A stretch of DNA of 44,058 bases from Phycisphaerales bacterium (lineage in GTDB: Bacteria > Planctomycetota > Phycisphaerae > Phycisphaerales > UBA1924). Below the pieces are notes generated by a model. That model saw only the letters and a program-made list of their open reading frames with translations. It searched no databases and was not told the origin of the DNA. The position numbers were made by a program, and so were the translations under genes. Positions 39,589 through 44,058 of this stretch are shown one piece after another. The DNA lies in contig JADLBU010000007.1 in assembly GCA_020847535.1 (NCBI GenBank), positions 1-44,058 of the forward strand, in the 5' to 3' direction. Position 1 is the first letter of the stretch; each line of letters starts with the position of its first letter.

Positions 39589-41739
39589 TCAGTTCGACCC
39601 CTTCTGGGGTGGTAGCTTGGTCGGCGGTATCACGGGCCTGGTCATGGCATCCAGCGATTCGAGCGTCTCGCAGACGGCGATCAGGGTGATTGCGGAGTCT
39701 TCGGGATCGAGGCGCTGCTCGGTGAGAGATCGGCGGACGCCGCCGAGCGATTCATCGCGATTCTGGGCGCTGTAGACCGAGTAGTCATCGAGCGTGAGCT
39801 GGCGGAGGAAGCGGAGGAGGGCGAGCAGGCGGGAGAGTTCCTTGGGGCGCTCCTTGGAATCGGTGAGCGCGGGATCTCGGAGCATGGTGGCGAGGATGGC
39901 AGCGCAGCGGGCGGTCTGGGATGTGGGTTGGGTATCGCCCGGGAAGCGCAGGCCGCCGGCGAGGTCGGCGTTGTCGGAGCCGGGGGCCTGCGAGGGGGTC
40001 ATGCGCTGGTAGAGGGAATCGCGCCATTCGCGGAGGAGGGGGATCGCGGCCTCCGCGCCGCCGTCACGGGCGCTGGTGAGATCGGCCCAGCCGATCCAGG
40101 GCATCGCGGAGGCAAGGTCGTTGATCCCAAGAGAGCGGTAGATGTCGCGGATGTGGTTGCCGGCCTCGGGATCGCGCGAGAGCACCAGGGCGTAGGCGAG
40201 CTGACCGCGGGCATCGTTGGTGAGTTCGCGAGCGGGTGATTTTTCATCGGTGAGCGGCTTGAGGCGATCGAGCCGGAAGGCCGGATCCCAGCGCGCGATC
40301 TCAAGGCCGTTGGTGGCGGTGTGCCAGGGAGCGAACTGCTGCTCGTAGGTGAGGTCGTTCATGAGCCGGCGATAGGCGATCGTGCGCGTGATGGCTTCCT
40401 TGTCGGCATCGGCGGGTGTGGCGCTGAAGGAAGCGTGTTCGAGCAGGTCTCTGAGCAGGCGGACGGCGGTGTTGCGGGCGAGCGCTGCCTTCAGGTCCTT
40501 GGGATCGCTGATCTGTGCGAATCGGCCGAGTGCCATCGCGACGGTCGCCTGCTGGGGGGCGCTGGCGATCGTGGGATCGATCTCACCCTTTGCGGGCCAG
40601 ACGGTGCCGGCCTGCTTGAGGCAGATGCGGTCCTTGGCATCGGGGTGGGGGGGATCGGAGATGTCGACGGCATCGGGGGTTGAAAGGAAGATGAGGCGAT
40701 CGGCGAGCGCAGTGGCCCACTCGCCCATCGAGGCGATGTTGATGTCGCGTGCATCGACGACACGGCCTCCGCGATGCAGGAAGCGGCCGGGCGCGCCCGG
40801 GGAGATCTGGACGATCTGCATGGGGCGGAAGCGGTAGAAGGCGGCCTCGTGTGACTTCTTGAGGTTGGAGGGCTGGGTGAGGGGGTTGGTGCGGATGCCG
40901 AGTTCCGGGGCCTCGGTTGCCTGGGAGATGCAGCCGGCGAGCCCATCGGCGGGGCTGATGTCGCGTGTGAGCATGGTCGCGGGGAACATGGCGCTGGTGC
41001 GCACGCCGATGCGAACGGCGACCCCATCGAGGCCGTGGTTGAGTTCGCGATCGACCTGATCGAAGGTGAGGGGGTCGATGGCGATCACCTGCCCGCAGAC
41101 TTCGAGGCTGATGGTGATCTGTGCGGCGAGCTGGCGGATGCGATCGGGGCGGAAGGCATCGTGATCGCCGGGGAGCCGATCGGCGGCTTCGCTGCGGGCA
41201 TCGATCGCGGCGGCGACCAGGGGGAGCGTGAGCATCGGCGCGGAGGGGCCTGCATCGAGAAGGACGACCGAGGTGCCTCGCCCGACGATCTTGCCTTCGT
41301 AGCGGAGTGTGATGGAAGCGCCGTTGATGCGGGCGCGAAGCGCGGGGGGGACATCGGCATCGGTGGGCATCTGCCAGGAGCGGACCCATCGCTCGACCAG
41401 CGCGAAGCACTTCATGGCTTCATCGGGGGTGAGGGGGCCGGTGATCGTCGGTTCGGGGGAGATCGGCGGCGGGGGCTCTGCGGGCGGCGGGGTCGGCTGC
41501 GTGGGGGTCGGTGTGCGGGGGCTCTCGGCGGGCTTCTTCGGCGGGGTCGCGGGCTTCGTGGGGGTGCTGGGGGTGCTGGGGGTAGTGGGAGAAGTCGGCT
41601 TGGAGTTTTCGGGCTTGATGGGGATGAGCTTGGGGGGGCCGGCGGTTACCGGGCTGAGAGATGGGGCGAGGGCCAGAGCGCCGGCGAGGATGGCGAGCGT
41701 TGCGGCCAGGCGACGGTGGTTGATGCGCATGGTCAACAT
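39589..41739 (-). CDS. Secreted protein of unknown function with a Pro/Thr linker
   Basis: From ATG 41739 the protein is 716 residues (a longer frame reaches 41829). It has a signal peptide (HRRLAATLAILAGALALAPS), then a Pro/Thr/Ser-rich linker (about residues 35-100). The first domain has VERWVRSWQMPTDADVPPAL and EGKIVGRGTSVVLLDAGPSA. A long helical region ends near RLLALLRFLRQLTLDDYSVY. I do not recognise the family. The linker suggests an extracellular or envelope-associated protein. It stands alone after the tRNA-Gly gene. No Shine-Dalgarno precedes the start. Confidence 0.75.
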   Translation of the reverse strand: MLTMRINHRRLAATLAILAGALALAPSLSPVTAGPPKLIPIKPENSKPTSPTTPSTPSTPTKPATPPKKPAESPRTPTPTQPTPPPAEPPPPISPEPTITGPLTPDEAMKCFALVERWVRSWQMPTDADVPPALRARINGASITLRYEGKIVGRGTSVVLLDAGPSAPMLTLPLVAAAIDARSEAADRLPGDHDAFRPDRIRQLAAQITISLEVCGQVIAIDPLTFDQVDRELNHGLDGVAVRIGVRTSAMFPATMLTRDISPADGLAGCISQATEAPELGIRTNPLTQPSNLKKSHEAAFYRFRPMQIVQISPGAPGRFLHRGGRVVDARDINIASMGEWATALADRLIFLSTPDAVDISDPPHPDAKDRICLKQAGTVWPAKGEIDPTIASAPQQATVAMALGRFAQISDPKDLKAALARNTAVRLLRDLLEHASFSATPADADKEAITRTIAYRRLMNDLTYEQQFAPWHTATNGLEIARWDPAFRLDRLKPLTDEKSPARELTNDARGQLAYALVLSRDPEAGNHIRDIYRSLGINDLASAMPWIGWADLTSARDGGAEAAIPLLREWRDSLYQRMTPSQAPGSDNADLAGGLRFPGDTQPTSQTARCAAILATMLRDPALTDSKERPKELSRLLALLRFLRQLTLDDYSVYSAQNRDESLGGVRRSLTEQRLDPEDSAITLIAVCETLESLDAMTRPVIPPTKLPPQKGSN

Positions 41740-41873
41740 GTCGCGCCAGGTGGTAGTCTGAACGGCCGCGGCTGGGCCGGAACGGGGGTGTGCGCTCTGG
41801 CAGGGGCTGTGGCACGGCGGTTGATTCATGTCCTGCGTCCTCGCATCGAAACCAAAGACTGGGAGCTGGATAA

Positions 41874-41954
41874 ATGAAGACCCTGCTGACCATCACCCCC
41901 GGGCACCGTCGCATCGCCGTCCTGGCCCTTCTGACCTTCCTGGCGATGTGCTGA
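41874..41954 (+). CDS. Mini-ORF of 26 codons, hydrophobic peptide
   Basis: The peptide is MKTLLTITPGHRR followed by IAVLALLTFLAMC, then TGA. It has a basic N-terminus, one hydrophobic segment of 12-13 residues and a C-terminal Cys. GGGAG at 41861-41865 is eight bases before the ATG, one of the better ribosome sites in the window. The 9-bp hairpin at 41970-41989 follows the stop. It looks like either a small membrane peptide or the stump of a lipoprotein signal (L-A-M-C resembles a lipobox cut off at the Cys). No other plus-strand gene follows for 1.2 kb. The rest of the region 41740-42208 shows no gene. Confidence 0.45.
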   Translation: MKTLLTITPGHRRIAVLALLTFLAMC

Positions 41955-41969
41955 GCAAGGTGTCTTGAG

Positions 41970-41989
41970 CCCGCCGCCTGGGCGGTGGG
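41970..41989 (+). other. Hairpin after the mini-ORF
   Basis: CCCGCCGCC-TG-GGCGGTGGG forms nine pairs, one of them G-T, sixteen bases after the mini-ORF stop. It is followed by GGGGATAGAGG, with no T tract, so it is not an intrinsic terminator. Confidence 0.55.
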
Positions 41990-42159
41990 GGGGATAGAGG
42001 ATAGTTCCGAGAACACGAGTTGGGATCGGGCACGCGGGAAAGAGATTCCGTCGCGCCTGAGGCCCTCATCAACAAGCCTGCGCTCCGCAGCCCCGGTCTC
42101 TTGGCGGGGCTGCACTTGCTTTTGGGAAGGGCGGCGGGAGATCGGTTGCTCGCCAATGA

Positions 42160-42186
42160 AAAGGCCCCGGCCGATCCTGCCGGGGC
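42160..42186 (-). terminator. Terminator after the dockerin-like gene
   Basis: GCCCCGGC (42164-42171) and GCCGGGGC (42179-42186) form an 8-bp stem. On the minus strand it is followed by CTTTTC. It lies 22 bases after the minus-strand stop at 42209. Confidence 0.8.
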
Positions 42187-42208
42187 GGGTTGATTCGAAC
42201 AGGTCGGT

Positions 42209-43186
42209 TCAGCACCCGGCCTCGAATGCCACGACGAAGTCGGAGAAGTCATCCAGATCCGAGAAGCCGGTGCCGTCGAAGTCCGAGTCGCAGAAGAGGA
42301 CCGTCATCGAGAGGTAGAGGTTCGAGGTGAACGGGGTTCCGCCGAAGAAGAAGAGCCACTCGGGGTCGTTGTAGAGCCCGCTCGCATCGGCATCGAAGAG
42401 GAACAGGTCATCGGAGTAGCCGATGTTGTTGATGCCATCGATGCCGGCGGGTGAGCCATCCCCGTTGAAGACGTTCAGTCCGGCGGGGTCGAGGATCGGG
42501 ACTGGAGCGCCGGCGACCCCGATGAAGTGCTCGTAGACGATGTAGTTGTCATCGATGGGGATGAAGATGCCGGCCCCGGAGATCCCGGCGACCGTGTAGG
42601 CGTAGAAGCACCCGCAGGTGGTGATGTCCGCCGCCGGCAGGAACGGCAGGAAGAACCCGCCGAGGAAGCTGCCGCGCGTGATGTCCGGCAGCGCTCCGGG
42701 GAAGTCCCACGTCACCAGATCATCAAACCAGAGGTGATAGGAATCGACGGGGACATCGGGGCCGACGCCGGGGCCCGTGTAGGAGATCCCGAACAGGAGC
42801 GACTCAATGAACTGCGTGAACACACCGCCCGCGGGGGCATCTCCCGCGCGCGGCATGCGTGCTGTGATCCAGTCGCCTGCATCCGCGGTGCCGCCGACGA
42901 AGAAGAAATCCGCTGGGAGTCCCGTGGTGATGCCGATCACGCCCGGGGTTCCATCGTGGAGGATCGGGACGTTGTCGTAGATCGCCGGCTCCATGAGTGT
43001 TCACGTGTGCGGGCCGCCATTCCCGATGTCGATCACATCGCGGACGACAGGCGTCACCGGCATCGGCACGCCCGCGATCTTGACGGACCGGTCAGTCCCG
43101 GCGATCGCGGTCCCTCCGGCGCACAGCAACACGATGATCGAGGCAGCAAGGCACTTGCATGGCTCTGGGCACCGCGATGTGCGCAT
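42209..43186 (-). pseudogene. Secreted dockerin-tailed protein interrupted by an in-frame TGA
   Basis: A 326-codon frame begins at ATG 43186 with a signal peptide (CLAASIIVLLCAGGTAIAG). It continues through VPVVRDVIDIGNGGPHT-like sequence to a TGA at 43001-43003. It then runs on in the same frame (TLMEPAIYDNVPILHDG) to the end at 42209. The C-terminus is SDFDGTGFSDLDDFSDFV followed by VAFEAGC. This is the Ca-loop-like (dockerin-like) tail with a terminal Gly-Cys typical of planctomycete secreted proteins. It probably anchors or sorts the protein. The downstream part could restart at ATG 42994, but without a signal. Either the gene is a recent nonsense mutant, the base is an assembly error, or the stop is read through. 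No Shine-Dalgarno is seen. Confidence 0.65.
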
Positions 43187-43412
43187 GGCGCTCGGTGGCT
43201 CGATCACCGAAGTCTTCGAGCCCAACAGGATCTTGAGCTACCGCGGCGCGTGGAAGGACGGCGCGTTCGAGCACGAGATCGAGGTCGTGCGTGTGTCGGA
43301 CTCCGTTCGCACCGGGCTGTTCCTGAAGGGGTTTCGCATCGCTATGGCGACCCTCCGTATGGAACCAGCGACTCCGGCCATGAGCTCGCAAGCCGATGTC
43401 GGATCGTCGTGA
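43187..43412 (+). CDS. Small hypothetical protein, weak
   Basis: A 74-residue frame from the ATG at 43187 (MALGGSITEVFEPNRILSYR ...) has codon use like the neighbours and ends 8 bases before a terminator. There is no ribosome site and no known motif. The frame is open further upstream to 42993, where it would overlap the minus-strand gene. It may be the remnant of a larger gene. Confidence 0.3.
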
Positions 43413-43420
43413 AAGCGAAA

Positions 43421-43446
43421 AAGGCCCCGGCACATGCCGGGGCCTT
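43421..43446. terminator. Bidirectional terminator between rpsA and the plus-strand frame
   Basis: AAGGCCCCGGC (43421-43431) and GCCGGGGCCTT (43436-43446) form a perfect 11-bp stem with loop ACAT. On the minus strand it is followed by TTTTCGC, giving a good terminator 46 bases after the S1 stop. The sequence is nearly the same as the stem at 42164-42186. Confidence 0.85.
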
Positions 43447-43491
43447 CGTTGCGATCTGACTCAGGATCCTCGCGGAACCATCACCTTCTTC

Positions 43492-44058
43492 TTACTGGAA
43501 CCGGATCTTGTCGGTGCCCATGGCGTCGTGGGCGCCCATGCCGCCCTTGGTGGGTGGGGCTTCGCGGCGGCGATCCCGGGCCTCATCGGCGCCGGAGGTG
43601 TCGCCCCACTGGGCGCGCTTCAGGGAGAGGCCGATCTTGCGGTCGGCCTTGTCGACGCGGAGGATCTTGACATCGATTTCATCGCCGGCCTTGACGACAT
43701 CCTGCGGGTTCTCGACCTTGTGGTCGGCGAGCTCGGAGATGTGGAGCAGGCCCTCGAGGTCGGCCTCGAGCTCGACGAAGACGCCGAAGTTGGTGATCTT
43801 GGTGACCGCGCCGCGGACGACCATGCCGGGCTTGTAGTGCTCGGGGATCGCCGTGAGCCACGGATCCTCGGTGAGCTGCTTGACGCCGAGGCTGACGCGC
43901 TGCTTGTCGCGATCGACATCGAGCACGACGCACTTGACGCTGTCGCCCTTCTTGAGGATCTCGTTGGGGTGGGTGACCTTCTTGGTCCAGGACATGTCGG
44001 AGATGTGGAGCAGGCCGTCGATGCCGGGCTCGATCTCGACGAAGGCGCCGTAGTTGGC
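43492..44058 (-). CDS. rpsA: 30S ribosomal protein S1, C-terminal part (5' end outside the window)
   Basis: The frame is open from the window edge. It encodes the end of one S1 motif (NYGAFVEIEPGIDGLLHISD), then VTHPNEILKKGDSVKCVVLD and LGVKQLTEDPWLTAIPEHYK. A complete final S1 motif follows (GAVTKITNFGVFVELEADLE, GLLHISELADHKVENPQDVV, KIGLSLKRAQWGD). A short Gly/Arg-rich tail ends in DKIRFQ. S1 binds mRNA and helps load it on the 30S subunit. The C-terminal repeats are the conserved ones, but other S1-repeat proteins cannot be fully excluded from a partial sequence. Confidence 0.9.
   Translation of the reverse strand, partial: ANYGAFVEIEPGIDGLLHISDMSWTKKVTHPNEILKKGDSVKCVVLDVDRDKQRVSLGVKQLTEDPWLTAIPEHYKPGMVVRGAVTKITNFGVFVELEADLEGLLHISELADHKVENPQDVVKAGDEIDVKILRVDKADRKIGLSLKRAQWGDTSGADEARDRRREAPPTKGGMGAHDAMGTDKIRFQ

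Noticed and set aside
43001..43003. Selenocysteine at the in-frame TGA
   Set aside because: No SECIS-like hairpin is evident just after the codon, and the position is not in a redox motif.

Overview
This is a high-GC window with dense genes on both strands. The gene families point to a planctomycete, probably of the Phycisphaerae type. The main pointers are a secreted protein ending in the Asp-rich calcium-loop tail with a terminal Gly-Cys common in that group, GH29 and GH31 glycoside hydrolases, a lone flagellar fliM, an IF2 with a very long Pro/Ala linker, and many short palindromic and MITE-like repeats between genes. No rRNA, CRISPR array, prophage or complete insertion sequence is visible. 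The taxonomic call is an inference from gene content.

Layout. Positions 1-350 hold the 3' end of an IS630-type transposase and a cluster of palindromes. Positions 349-3836 (minus) hold a DUF58 gene overlapping a transglutaminase/DUF3488 (TgpA-like) gene. Positions 4074-11064 (plus) run through an alpha-L-fucosidase, a ROK sugar kinase, a 550-bp gap with a candidate structured RNA and a terminator, an M28 peptidase, a beta-CASP metallo-beta-lactamase nuclease and a LOG-family protein. Positions 11137-14668 (minus) hold a 5'-truncated beta-helix gene, a MITE inserted exactly at a stop codon, a GT4 glycosyltransferase and TruA. Positions 14803-20114 are mixed: two small membrane proteins, pyruvate dehydrogenase E2 and E1-beta separated by an opposing CPBP protease, and a DinB-like protein. 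Positions 20236-22129 (plus) hold a Tat-signal protein overlapping a GMC oxidoreductase. Positions 22186-24453 (minus) hold a GH31 glucosidase carrying an in-frame palindromic element, followed by YebC and a 1208-residue TPR protein.

Positions 29111-35889 (minus) form the information-processing operon: nusA, infB, a DUF503 gene, rbfA, then a HhH-GPD/endonuclease III-like gene in the place where truB is often found. nusA is preceded by the best promoter in the window, about 300 nt of heavily structured RNA, a Rho-independent terminator, and three 18-bp periodic repeats. Upstream lie fliM (minus) and a divergent DsbD (plus), then tRNA-Gly(GCC) with its own promoter and terminator. The window ends with a 746-codon frame for a secreted protein of unknown function, a 26-codon mini-ORF with a good ribosome site, a dockerin-like secreted protein interrupted by an in-frame TGA, and the C-terminal part of ribosomal protein S1.

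The most interesting signals are the nusA leader, the structured RNA at 7281-7574, the in-frame palindromic insertion in the GH31 gene, the stop-codon MITE and the mini-ORF. All functions are read from motifs; no database search was possible.
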